From Chelatococcus reniformis (GTDB taxonomy: Bacteria; Pseudomonadota; Alphaproteobacteria; Rhizobiales; Beijerinckiaceae), in assembly GCF_014640075.1 (NCBI RefSeq), contig NZ_BMGG01000001.1, positions 124,001 to 188,000 on the forward strand: a stretch of DNA of 64,000 nt. Reading direction: 5' to 3'. The translations under genes were made by a program, and so were the position numbers. Under the pieces are notes generated by a model. It ran no database searches and was not told the origin of the DNA. It was given only the letters and a program-made list of their open reading frames with translations. This document shows positions 16,044-24,339 of this stretch, piece by piece; within the stretch, counting starts at the first letter, position 1; every line of letters begins with the position of its first letter.

Positions 16044-17327
16044 ATGAGTCAGATCGACTTGGCGTGGGGCGCAGGCCCGAGCCCCGGCTACGAGGCCCTC
16101 GCCGGCCGCTTTCGCCCCCTCTTTGCGCGGATCGCCGAGGGTGCCCTGCGGCGGGAACTGGATCATGAGCTGCCGCACGAGCCGATCCGCTGGCTCAAGG
16201 AAGCGCGGTTCGGCGCGGTCCGCGTGCCACGTGAGGACGGCGGCCACGGCGCCAGCCTGCCGGAATTCTTCAACCTGCTGATCGAGCTCTCCGAGGCCGA
16301 TTCGAACGTCACCCAGGCGCTGCGCGCCCATTTCGGCTTCGCCGAGGACGTCCTCAACGTCAGGGCGCCGGCGCATCGCGAGCGCTGGAGTGCGCGCCTC
16401 GCCCACGGCGAGATCGCCGGCAGCGCCTGGACCGAGATCGGCGATGCGAACATCGATGGCTTCTCGACCCGCGTCAGTGCCACGGGCGGCGGGCTGGTAC
16501 TCAACGGCGCCAAATACTACACGACCGGCTCGCTGTTCGCCGACTGGATCGATGTCGGCGCCACCGGGCCGACCGGCGAGCGCATCTCGGCCTTCGTGCG
16601 CAGGAGCGCCGAAGGCGTCTCGGTGGTGGACGACTGGGACGGCTTCGGCCAGATCCTGACCGCCAGCGGCACCACCACCTTCACCGACGTGGCCGTCGCG
16701 GCGGATGACATTCTGCCCGACGAGGACCGCTTCAAATACTCGGCCGCCTTCTACCAGCTCGTCCAACTGGCGACGCTGGCGGGGATCGGCCGCGCCATTG
16801 CCGGTGACGTCGCCACGGCCGTGGCGGGGCGCACGCGCACCTACACGCACGCCGCCGCACCGCGCTCGAGCCGCGACCCGCAGGTGCTCCAGGTGGTGGG
16901 CCGCATCCGCGGCGCCGCCTATTGCGCCGGCGCCATCGTGCTGCAGGCCGCAGCCTCGCTGCAACGAGCCTTCGATACCCGCTTCGCCGGCGATCCCGCG
17001 GCCGAGGAGCGTGCCAATGCCGTCGCCGAGCTGGAAACCGCGCAAGCGCAGACGGTGGTCAGCAACCTCATTCTCGAAGCGGCGACCGTCCTGTTCGATG
17101 CGCTCGGCGCGTCGGCCACCAAAAAGCCGGCGGGTCTCGACCGGCACTGGCGCAACGCCCGCACCCTGTCCTCCCACAATCCGCGCATCTACAAGGACCG
17201 CATCGTCGGGGACTTCGCCGTGAACGGCACCCTGCCGCCCTACCAGTGGCGCATCGGGACGCCCGCTGCGCCGACGCTGGAAGCCGGTCCGGAAAAGGGG
17301 CGCACCGCGGTCCGGGCGGTCACCTGA
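16044..17327 (+). CDS. SfnB/DszC-like flavin-dependent monooxygenase (acyl-CoA dehydrogenase fold)
   Basis: A 427-residue protein of the DszC/SfnB branch. Features are SAWTEIGDANIDG, LNGAKYYTTGSLFADWI (the flavin-facing YYTTG loop) and the C-terminal HWRNARTLSSHNP...YK, the signature H-x-R-N-x-R-T/L-x-x-H-N-P shared by DszC and related N- or S-oxygenating enzymes. These use reduced FMN from a reductase to oxidise thiophenes, sulfones or sulfides. The start at 16044 follows GGTCAGGA; the longer open frame to 15966 lacks homology. It is the last gene of the plus-strand operon. Substrate unknown; a linked DszA-like enzyme lies at 6841-8220. Confidence 0.87.
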   Translation: MSQIDLAWGAGPSPGYEALAGRFRPLFARIAEGALRRELDHELPHEPIRWLKEARFGAVRVPREDGGHGASLPEFFNLLIELSEADSNVTQALRAHFGFAEDVLNVRAPAHRERWSARLAHGEIAGSAWTEIGDANIDGFSTRVSATGGGLVLNGAKYYTTGSLFADWIDVGATGPTGERISAFVRRSAEGVSVVDDWDGFGQILTASGTTTFTDVAVAADDILPDEDRFKYSAAFYQLVQLATLAGIGRAIAGDVATAVAGRTRTYTHAAAPRSSRDPQVLQVVGRIRGAAYCAGAIVLQAAASLQRAFDTRFAGDPAAEERANAVAELETAQAQTVVSNLILEAATVLFDALGASATKKPAGLDRHWRNARTLSSHNPRIYKDRIVGDFAVNGTLPPYQWRIGTPAAPTLEAGPEKGRTAVRAVT

Positions 17328-17426
17328 GAGCGGCCGCGCCAGCGCCCGATGGCGGCGGATCGCGCAGTAGGTTCGCCGCCATGAAGGAGAGGAAGGCGGC
17401 GACGTCGCGCGAGGTATTGCGGCGGC

Positions 17427-17444
17427 CACGCCGTCGGCGGCGTG
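17427..17444. terminator. Candidate hairpin between convergent operons
   Basis: CACGCCG-TCGG-CGGCGTG, a 7-base perfect stem with a 4-base loop, followed by CGCTCTTTA. It lies between the DszC-like gene and the MFS gene, which converge. The U-tract is poor. Confidence 0.4.
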
Positions 17445-17555
17445 CGCTCTTTAGGGCACGGCCTTCAGCGGCCCAGGATTCCGGCGTCGCGCCCGCCGCC
17501 GCTCGCAGCTGAAGCGCATCGACGGCATCTGACCGAACGGCAACCAGGCGCGTGA

Positions 17556-19223
17556 TTACTTGGCGGGGAACTGTGTCGCGGCCGTCCGGCCGCCTGCCGG
17601 CGCCGGCGGCGCGGCCGCCGGCAAGCGGCCCGGATGCGGCGACAACGGTCCGGCCGGCACACGGCCGAGCAAGGCCACCAGCACGAGGCCGGCAAGAGCG
17701 ATGCAGAAGGCCATCTGGAAGCCGTCGATATAGGCCAGCGCATTGGCCTGCTGCCCGACGATGGCGTGAAGGCTCGACAGGCCGCGCGCGACGAGCGCCT
17801 CGGGCGAGCTCTCGCTGCCGGCAAAGGCATGGGCCAGCCGGTCCAGCGCACTATGGGTGTTTGCGCCTCCGGCCGGCATGTTGAGCCCCAGCAGGTAGGA
17901 ATGCAGCTGCTCGCGATGCACCAGGAAGGTTGCCATCAGCGTCGTTGCCGTCTCGGCGCCGCCGAGGCGCACCACCTGGATGTAGGCGGCCGCCGCCGTC
18001 GCCTGCTTGGGGTCGGAGCTGGCCAGGATGAAGACGATGGCGGCGAGCAGCGTGAAGCCCTGGCCGATCGACTGGAGCAGCATCATCGGCGCGAAGGTCC
18101 AGGGCGCCCACAGGGTCGTGAGCCCCATTCCGAGCTTAGCCGCGACGGCGAAGGCGATGAAGCCGATCAGCATCGTCAGCCGGGCATCCAGCCGGCCGAG
18201 GAGCAGGACGGCCAGCGGCGTGGTGACGAGCAGCGGCAAGGCGCTGGTCACGAACACCGTCCAGCCGATCTCCTCCGGCCTCAAGCCTATGACACTCATC
18301 AGGAAACCCGGCACCAGCTGGGAGTTCGACAAGCTGGTGGCCGTGTAGGCGAAGATGATGAGAATGCCGAGGCTGACATTGCGCTTGGCGATCACCTTGT
18401 GGCTCGCCCACGGCGCGCGCACCAGCAGCTCGTTGAGGAAGAAGAGAACGACAAGCACGGCCCCGCCGGCCATGAGGCAGGTGATCAGGCCGGACTCGAA
18501 CCAATCGAGGCGATTGCCCTGATCGAGCGCGGCGTAGATCAGCATCCATCCCGTGCCGAGCAGGGCCATGCCGCCCCAGTCGGCACGCCGGAGCAACTCC
18601 ACGTCCACCCTCTCGCGGGGCGTGCCGAGCCGCACCAGGAGGCCGACGATCGGCGCCAGGATCATGTCCTGCCAGTAGATCCACTGCCAGCCCAGGTGCG
18701 CGTCGTAGAGCCCGATCAGCAGCGGACCCGTGTTCAGCGAGAAGGTGAGGCGGAAGGCGTAGATCGCCAGCGCCGGCACCCACCAGCCGATCGGCAGGTT
18801 GCGGAAGATGATCATGATGGTAGCTGGGATGAACACGCCGAGCAGCAGCGCCCGCACCACATGGAGCGTGACGAGCAGTTCCCAGGTGTGAACCATGGGC
18901 ACCGCCAGGGAGATCGCCGCATAGGTGAGGCTGGGCCAGAACAGCAGCCGTCGCACGCCGAAGGTCGCGGCGAGCCAGGCCACCGCCGGCGCGATCAGGA
19001 TCTGCGGCGCCGTAGCAAAGGTGTTGAGCCACGCGCCCTGATCGAAGCTGAGGCCGTAGGCGCCGCGCAGGTCGGGCAGGCCGACCGAGAACAGGCGCGT
19101 GTCGAAGCCGACGATGAAGGAGCCGAGCAGGACGGCGGCGGCGGCATAGACCGGCCGCGGACAGGCGAGCCCGAAGGATCCGCCCGGGCGCGGCGTCATA
19201 TTCTCAACGATCGCCGTCGACAT
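17556..19223 (-). CDS. MFS drug transporter, EmrB/QacA (DHA2, 14-TM) family
   Basis: A 555-residue proton-driven exporter with about 14 hydrophobic segments. The start at 19223 is preferred because GGAGG lies 9 bases upstream; it overlaps the HlyD gene by 20 bases. An internal ATG at 19199 is an alternative. Early segments SFIVGFDTRLFSVGLPDLRG and FDQGAWLNTFATAPQI match DHA2 members, in which the second segment normally forms a tripartite pump with a HlyD adaptor. It probably extrudes hydrophobic toxic compounds with the adaptor at 19204-20319. No outer-membrane partner is encoded here. Confidence 0.88.
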   Translation of the reverse strand: MSTAIVENMTPRPGGSFGLACPRPVYAAAAVLLGSFIVGFDTRLFSVGLPDLRGAYGLSFDQGAWLNTFATAPQILIAPAVAWLAATFGVRRLLFWPSLTYAAISLAVPMVHTWELLVTLHVVRALLLGVFIPATIMIIFRNLPIGWWVPALAIYAFRLTFSLNTGPLLIGLYDAHLGWQWIYWQDMILAPIVGLLVRLGTPRERVDVELLRRADWGGMALLGTGWMLIYAALDQGNRLDWFESGLITCLMAGGAVLVVLFFLNELLVRAPWASHKVIAKRNVSLGILIIFAYTATSLSNSQLVPGFLMSVIGLRPEEIGWTVFVTSALPLLVTTPLAVLLLGRLDARLTMLIGFIAFAVAAKLGMGLTTLWAPWTFAPMMLLQSIGQGFTLLAAIVFILASSDPKQATAAAAYIQVVRLGGAETATTLMATFLVHREQLHSYLLGLNMPAGGANTHSALDRLAHAFAGSESSPEALVARGLSSLHAIVGQQANALAYIDGFQMAFCIALAGLVLVALLGRVPAGPLSPHPGRLPAAAPPAPAGGRTAATQFPAK

Positions 19224-20319
19224 GGATGCGCGCCTCCACGGACATGCCAGCGCGCAGGCGCTCGACCAGCGGCTGACCGGGGTCGATCTCGATGCGGACG
19301 GGAATGCGCTGCACCACCTTGGTGAAGTTGCCGGTCGCGTTGTCCGGCGGCAGCAGAGCGAAGACCGCGCCGCTCGCCGGCGACAGGCGCCCGACCCGGC
19401 CGCGCAGCGTCTGCCCGGGAAAGGTGTCGACGTCGATGGCCACCGGCTGGCCTGCGGCGACCCGGGCGAGCTGGGTCTCCTTGAAGTTGGCGATGACATA
19501 GACGTTCGGCACCGGCACGACGGAGAGGAGGTTGGTGCCGATGTTGACGTAGTCGCCCGGCTGCACCTGCCGCGTGCTCGCCACGCCGTCGAAAGGGGCC
19601 ACGACCGATGTGTAGCCGAGCTTGAGCCGGGCGCTCTTCAGGTTGGCCTGCGCTGCGTCGAGATTGGCGCGCAGCGTTCCCTCCTGTCCGAGCAGGACGT
19701 CGAGCTGGCGCTGCTGCGCCTCCGTCGCCGCGTCCGTCGCCGCCGCGCTCGCCACCGCCTCGTCGTAGGCGGCCGTTACTTGCTGCAGCTTTTGCAGCGT
19801 GCCGGCGATGCCGCCTTGCACCAACGTCTGCTGGCGGTTGCGCTCCTGGAGCGCCTCGGTCCGAGCGGCGAGCGCCGCATCGTGCTGCGCCTTGGCCTGC
19901 CGGGACAGGGCATTCTGCAACGCCTCCTGATTGGCGAGGTTGTCGAACGCCGCACGAGCTCCGGCCACCGCCGCCTGCGCCCCGTCGACGGCGGCCTGAT
20001 AATCGGCCGGATCGATCTCGACGAGCACCTGCCCCGCCGTCACCGGCGCGAAATCGTCCACCAGCACGCGCCGCACGTTGCCGCTGACGCGGGCTGAGAG
20101 CGTGGAGACATCGGCATGCACGTAGGCGTCGTCGCTCGACTGCACCGCAGCCTGGCTCACCCAGCGCCCCCAGCGGTCGCTGGAGAATGCGATGAGCCCG
20201 ACCACCGCAGCAATGGCCGCCGCGGGGATGGCCAAGCGGCGCAAGCCGCCGGCGACCGGGACGGCGGGCTCCGGCACCGGCGGCGCATAGGTGCTGACGG
20301 AGGATTCGACCATGGCCAT
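19204..20319 (-). CDS. HlyD/EmrA-family periplasmic adaptor
   Basis: A 371-residue adaptor with one N-terminal membrane helix (residues about 25-45, LRRLAIPAAAIAAVVGLIAF), a biotinyl-lipoyl-like half (VRRVLVDDFAPVTAGQVLVEID), a long Ala/Gln-rich coiled-coil hairpin (residues about 90-205), and the second lipoyl half with LGYTSVVAPFDGVASTRQVQPGDYV, which is highly characteristic of EmrA. It links the DHA2 transporter to an outer-membrane channel. It is the first gene of the unit and is divergent from the AraC regulator, which may control it. Confidence 0.92.
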   Translation of the reverse strand: MAMVESSVSTYAPPVPEPAVPVAGGLRRLAIPAAAIAAVVGLIAFSSDRWGRWVSQAAVQSSDDAYVHADVSTLSARVSGNVRRVLVDDFAPVTAGQVLVEIDPADYQAAVDGAQAAVAGARAAFDNLANQEALQNALSRQAKAQHDAALAARTEALQERNRQQTLVQGGIAGTLQKLQQVTAAYDEAVASAAATDAATEAQQRQLDVLLGQEGTLRANLDAAQANLKSARLKLGYTSVVAPFDGVASTRQVQPGDYVNIGTNLLSVVPVPNVYVIANFKETQLARVAAGQPVAIDVDTFPGQTLRGRVGRLSPASGAVFALLPPDNATGNFTKVVQRIPVRIEIDPGQPLVERLRAGMSVEARIHVDGDR

Positions 20320-20609
20320 GACGGACTACTCCGATGTGCGCCTGTCTCGCTCCAAGCTAACGCTCGAATCTGATCGTGCCGAGATCGGCATCGTCTCGAC
20401 GCAAGCTCTGCGATGATGTCGGCTCGGCCAAGACTTTAACAATTACGCGACACGTCGCCGGATCTTCGTGTATTCAGATCGCCCGGGCACACTTACAACT
20501 GCTTCCTATTTTTGATTTAGGGCAATTCATACCAACGTTTGGGTTACTGCGGACCGCCTGACGCCTGCAGATAGATGCGACAACAGGAAGGTTCCGAAAG
20601 GGCAGACCG
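20320..20609. promoter_or_regulatory. Divergent promoter region, efflux operon / AraC regulator
   Basis: 290 bases between the HlyD gene (minus) and the AraC gene (plus). The stretch 20430-20560 is AT-richer than its surroundings and probably holds both promoters. I could not identify a convincing repeated operator. Confidence 0.5.
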
Positions 20610-20712
20610 ATGACGACCCGCCCGACGATCAACGAGCGACAGGCAAGGCCGGTGGCGACGCCCTTGGGCCTCCGCGCCATGCGAGAGCCGCCGTCCGCAG
20701 GAGCGTCCGTGC

Positions 20713-21306
20713 TTGCTGAACCCGGACGGCCCGCCCGCAGCGTCGACCGATCGATCGTCCGCGTCGGACCCGCCCAAGTCGGCGCCGGGCGACAGGATGC
20801 CTCTGGCGGCGAATGCCCCGCGCTCGATCCCGCCGGCGCGAACGGCACGTCGGAGCGGGAGGGCGTCGTCCGCCGCTCCAAGGCGCCTCGCCGACCCCAG
20901 CCGAGCGGCGGGGGGGGAAATCGCCCCGGTCAACGCACTGCCGAATTGGCGGCTGAAGCGCATCACGGCCTACGTGGACGAGCACATCGGCGAGCCCCTG
21001 CCGCTGCTCGACCTGGCCAAGACTGCCGGGCTCAGCAGGATGTATTTCGCCGCCCAGTTCCGGGCGGCCACCGGGCTGCGGCCGCACGAATACGTCCTGC
21101 GTCGGCGCCTCGACCATGCCCAGGGACTGCTCGCCCGGACCGCGGAGCCGATCGTGGCCATCGCGCTCAGCGTGGGCTTCCACACGCAGGCGCACTTCAC
21201 GACCGTGTTCAAGCGCTTCGTCGGCGAGACGCCGGCGCAATGGCGGGCGCTGAACCGGCCGCACGATATCGGCGGGCGGGCCGCAACCTCCGCGAAGCTA
21301 GACTGA
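20713..21306 (+). CDS. AraC-family transcriptional regulator (short form, start uncertain)
   Basis: The C-terminal 100 residues are a clear AraC DNA-binding domain: LKRITAYVDEHIGEPLPLLDLAKTAGLSRMYFAAQFRAATG, then RRRLDHAQGLLARTAEPIVAIALSVGFHTQAHFTTVFKRFVGETPAQWR. The N-terminal 70 residues are low-complexity with no sensor domain. The frame opens with a TTG at 20713. A run of eight G at 20910-20917 separates this frame from an upstream frame that starts at ATG 20610 with a plausible GAAAGGG ribosome-binding site; one G fewer would join them into a 231-residue protein. It is divergent from the EmrAB-like pump, a likely target. It overlaps the convergent DedA gene by nine bases. Confidence 0.78.
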   Translation: MLNPDGPPAASTDRSSASDPPKSAPGDRMPLAANAPRSIPPARTARRSGRASSAAPRRLADPSRAAGGEIAPVNALPNWRLKRITAYVDEHIGEPLPLLDLAKTAGLSRMYFAAQFRAATGLRPHEYVLRRRLDHAQGLLARTAEPIVAIALSVGFHTQAHFTTVFKRFVGETPAQWRALNRPHDIGGRAATSAKLD

Positions 21307-21978
21307 GGGCCCGCCGTCTCCAGGCGCACCGTCGGCCACATCGTGCGTCGCGGGCGCTGCCTCGCGGCGGCTGTGTCGGCCGCGGAGGTAGCGGACGGCG
21401 CCGACGCCGAGCGCCACGACGATCGCAACGCCCAACATCAGCAGGGGCTCGTGAACGAAGCGGCTCAGCTCGTGCCGATGGGCGCCGACGGCGAGCACGA
21501 CGCTTCCCCAGAAGCCGACCCACAACAGTGCCCCGATGGCATTGAAGGCCACGAACACGGCCCACGGCATGCGCAGGCTGCCGGCGACGAGACCGTTGAT
21601 CTGCCGCAGGACGACGACGAAGCGCGCCGCCGCGACCACGGCCGGCCCCCACCGGCGGAAACGCTCGACCGCCCAGGCGTAGTGACCGGCGGTGATGCCC
21701 ACCCGGGCGCCGAACCTCACGATGGCCTCGGCGCCGAGGCTGCGCCCGATCACATAGCCGACGTTGTCGCCGAGAACAGCCGCGCACCACGCGCCAACAA
21801 GGAGCGCGGTCGGATCGAGCTGGCCCTGCGAGGCCAGCCCGGCCCCGGCGATGAGCATGATCTCGCCCGGCGCCGGAACGCCCAGCGAGTCCAGGAAGAT
21901 GGCGACCGCGACCGCCCACGCGCCGTAGTGCTGAATATACTCGTGCAGCCAGGGTGCAAGCTGTGTATGGCCCGTCAC
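21298..21978 (-). CDS. DedA/SNARE-associated (VTT) family membrane protein
   Basis: A 226-residue inner-membrane protein. The motif FLDSLGVPAPGEIMLIAGAGLA is the DedA re-entrant helix signature (E/G-x-x-x-P-G-E), and GDNVGYVIGRSLG plus the RFVVVLRQINGLVAGS segment with conserved arginines are typical of the VTT domain. DedA proteins act as lipid scramblases or undecaprenyl-phosphate/ polyprenyl carriers and support membrane homeostasis. The C-terminal 30 residues are charged and variable. It has no obvious operon partner. Confidence 0.9.
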   Translation of the reverse strand: MTGHTQLAPWLHEYIQHYGAWAVAVAIFLDSLGVPAPGEIMLIAGAGLASQGQLDPTALLVGAWCAAVLGDNVGYVIGRSLGAEAIVRFGARVGITAGHYAWAVERFRRWGPAVVAAARFVVVLRQINGLVAGSLRMPWAVFVAFNAIGALLWVGFWGSVVLAVGAHRHELSRFVHEPLLMLGVAIVVALGVGAVRYLRGRHSRREAAPATHDVADGAPGDGGPSV

Positions 21979-22108
21979 GCTGGCGCCTCGCCCTCATCCA
22001 TTCGCTCGTCCGGCATAGCAAACCGCTGCGATGGGCGACAGCGCGGCGACGCACCGACGCTGCCGGGCCATCTATCCCGCCCGGCAGCAGCGGCTCTGCG
22101 TGCGGCGC

Positions 22109-23557
22109 CTATTCCGCCGCGATCTTGGCCTGCGAGCCGTCGCCGGGGCGGCGGGTGGCGCCGGCCGCCGCCAGGGCGCGCTCGCGCGCCTGCTGCAGCG
22201 GATAGAGCCGGTTCATCATCAGCCGCTGGGCCGGCAGGCCGCCGCCCGCCTGGAGCGCCACGACGAAGTGCCAGCCGCCGAAGGCATCGGCGGTGAGGTC
22301 GCGGATCAGGTTATAGACGCGCATGCGCGTCTCGACGTCCACGCTCTTCTTGGTCGCCAGGTACTTGCGGATGTACTTGCCGGACTCCTCGTTGCGCAGG
22401 TCGCTCTCCAGCGGCAGCGTCAGCACCAGGCCGCCGCTCAGGTCGTGCAGGTAGCGCACGGTCTGATGGTAGTTGGCGGCATAGTAGTATTTGGCTGCAT
22501 TCACGGCGAGCGTGTTCGGATGAACCATGCCGGACGGCGTCGTCTCGTAGTGCCGGGTGGCGTAGTCGAGCGACATGCGCAGCATCTCGGCGTAGGTGAT
22601 CAGCTCGGCGATGGAGTTCTGCGCGACCGCATCGCTCTCCTTGCCCTGCATCTCCGTCACCAGCTGGGCGAGGCCGACGAACATCTCGGAAATGTTGACG
22701 GCGCCGATGAGGCCGCCGGTACGTTCCCACAGGCCCAGCGACTGGGCCAGCCGGCTGGCGAGCTGCACCTCGCCGGCCAGGAACACCCGGTCCCACGGCA
22801 CGAACACGTCGTCGAAGACCACGAGGCCTTCGGGCATGCTGTGGTGGGCGCTGGCCGGATAGTCGAAGGCGTTGAGCTCGGCCGGGGCGAAGCTGCGGTT
22901 GATGATCTTGACGCCCGGGGCATTGACCGGGATCGAGAACGAGACGGCATAGTCGGTCTCGTCCTGGCGCATGCCCTTGGTCGGCATGACAACCAGCTCG
23001 TGGATCACCGAGGCGGCGGTGATGTGCAGCTTGGCGCCCCGCACGACGATGCCGTCCTTGCGGCGCTCGACGATGCGGACGTAGAGATCGGGATCGTCCT
23101 GCTCATGGGCGCGGCGCTTGCGGTCGCCCTTGGGGTCGGTGATCACCTCGGCCCCGCGCAGGTCGTTGTCGCGGCAATACTTGTACATACGCTCGATGTT
23201 CTCGGCGTACATCGGGTTGACCTCGGCTACCGCGTCCTTGACCTGCATCAAGGCCATGAACACGCCGGAGACGGCCGTACCGATCGAGGTGTGGCGCAGG
23301 AGGTCGATGCGGGTGTTGAGGTCCTCCGGGGTGCGCGGCACCTCGTAGATGCGATGCGCCTCGCTGCCGTCCTCGGTGGTGTAACGGCGCAGGCGGCCAG
23401 CCGCGGGATCGTCGTATCTATAATCGTTGGCCACCAGGTCCAGCGGCACCTTGAAGCGGGCATTCTTGGTGATGTCCGCGATGTTCTCGCCATCCCAATA
23501 GGTGACGCGGCCGTCCCGCAGCGATTCGATATATTGCTCAGGCGTCTTCAAAGCCAT
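22109..23557 (-). CDS. 4-hydroxyphenylacetate 3-monooxygenase (HpaB) family flavoprotein
   Basis: A 482-residue large oxygenase of the HpaB family, with N-terminal segments KTPEQYIESLRDGRVTYWDGE and DLLRHTSIGTAVSGVFMALMQ and a central flavin/substrate region FSIPVNAPGVKIINRSFAPAE. The cysteines that hold the iron-sulfur cluster of the related 4-hydroxybutyryl-CoA dehydratase are absent, so a hydroxylase role is favoured. Such enzymes need FADH2 from a small reductase (HpaC), which is not encoded nearby. The start at 23557 has GGGGAGG five bases upstream; the longer frame to 23629 is rejected. Two operator-like repeats lie directly upstream. Confidence 0.87.
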   Translation of the reverse strand: MALKTPEQYIESLRDGRVTYWDGENIADITKNARFKVPLDLVANDYRYDDPAAGRLRRYTTEDGSEAHRIYEVPRTPEDLNTRIDLLRHTSIGTAVSGVFMALMQVKDAVAEVNPMYAENIERMYKYCRDNDLRGAEVITDPKGDRKRRAHEQDDPDLYVRIVERRKDGIVVRGAKLHITAASVIHELVVMPTKGMRQDETDYAVSFSIPVNAPGVKIINRSFAPAELNAFDYPASAHHSMPEGLVVFDDVFVPWDRVFLAGEVQLASRLAQSLGLWERTGGLIGAVNISEMFVGLAQLVTEMQGKESDAVAQNSIAELITYAEMLRMSLDYATRHYETTPSGMVHPNTLAVNAAKYYYAANYHQTVRYLHDLSGGLVLTLPLESDLRNEESGKYIRKYLATKKSVDVETRMRVYNLIRDLTADAFGGWHFVVALQAGGGLPAQRLMMNRLYPLQQARERALAAAGATRRPGDGSQAKIAAE

Positions 23558-23571
23558 TTTAACCTCCCCGC

Positions 23572-23594
23572 GACTTAAGTTTCGTGACTTAAGT
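23572..23594. promoter_or_regulatory. Tandem GACTTAAGT repeats upstream of the HpaB-like gene
   Basis: The nonamer GACTTAAGT occurs twice, at 23572-23580 and 23586-23594, spaced by 14 bases; its core ACTTAAGT is a perfect palindrome. The repeats sit 15-37 bases upstream of the HpaB-like start codon, where a repressor would block transcription or translation initiation. Confidence 0.55.
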
Positions 23595-23707
23595 ATATTG
23601 AGTCTTTGGGCGATAACGCTCTGCGCCACGGCCCAGAGTCGCCGCGCTGCGCACGACCGCGTGGCCGTCAGGCCAGCGGCTTGGGCTGCGTGTCACTCGC
23701 CTCCCGT

Positions 23708-23726
23708 GTAACATACATTATGTTAC
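23708..23726. promoter_or_regulatory. 19-base dyad operator candidate
   Basis: GTAACATA-CAT-TATGTTAC is a perfect inverted repeat with 8-base arms, an unusual AT-rich island in this GC-rich DNA. It lies 151 bases upstream of the HpaB-like gene and 50 bases beyond the end of the cytochrome b561 gene. The geometry fits a TetR- or GntR-type dimer site. Confidence 0.6.
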
Positions 23727-23775
23727 GGTGCTGCCACGCCGACGCACGACCTCCGTGCCGTGCGTGCATGCCCTC

Positions 23776-24339
23776 TCACTCGGCGGGAGCGCTCTCGCCG
23801 CGCGACGGCAGCGGCGCCATGGCGGAGAACACCCCGTCCCGCCGGACGAGTGCATGGAACAGGGCCGCCGCGATGTGAAGCAGAATGAGGGCGAAGAACG
23901 CGAAGGCGAGGTAGGCATGCGCGTCCCAGAGCAGCGCATGCAGGGTGCTGCTCTGCGGAAGGATAGCTGGCAGGCGGATGCCCCCGTACAGCACCACCGG
24001 GTAGGCGGCCGTCGACATCATGGCCCAGCCGATCAGCGGCATGGCGATCATCAGCGCGTACAACGCGTAGTGCGACAGCTCGGCCGCGCGTTTCATCGGC
24101 GCCGGCAGATCGGCGGGCAGAGCGGGTGCGCCGCTGCGAAGGCGGACGGCGAGGCGGATCAGCGCCAGCAGCAGAATGGCGATGCCCAGCGTCTTGTGCG
24201 TGGCCACGAGGGGCACATACGCGGGCGTGACGGTGGACACCATGCCGACGCCGATGAACAGCATCGCCAGAATGCAGGCGGCCATCAGCCAGTGTAACGC
24301 GCGCTGAGGGACGGTGAAGCGCTTGGCGGGATTGATCAT
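23776..24339 (-). CDS. Cytochrome b561-family membrane protein
   Basis: A 187-residue di-heme b561-like protein with four hydrophobic helices. Histidines suited to heme ligation occur in RALHWLMAA, VATHKTLG, AELSHYALYAL and DAHAYLAFAF/LLHIAAALFH. The DVHAYLAF-like and KTLGIAILLLALIRLAVR segments match bacterial cytochrome b561 (CybB-like), which exchanges electrons with the quinone pool. It overlaps the upstream catalase-like gene by four bases, so the two form one unit; the cytochrome may feed electrons to the anchored peroxidase. Confidence 0.9.
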   Translation of the reverse strand: MINPAKRFTVPQRALHWLMAACILAMLFIGVGMVSTVTPAYVPLVATHKTLGIAILLLALIRLAVRLRSGAPALPADLPAPMKRAAELSHYALYALMIAMPLIGWAMMSTAAYPVVLYGGIRLPAILPQSSTLHALLWDAHAYLAFAFFALILLHIAAALFHALVRRDGVFSAMAPLPSRGESAPAE

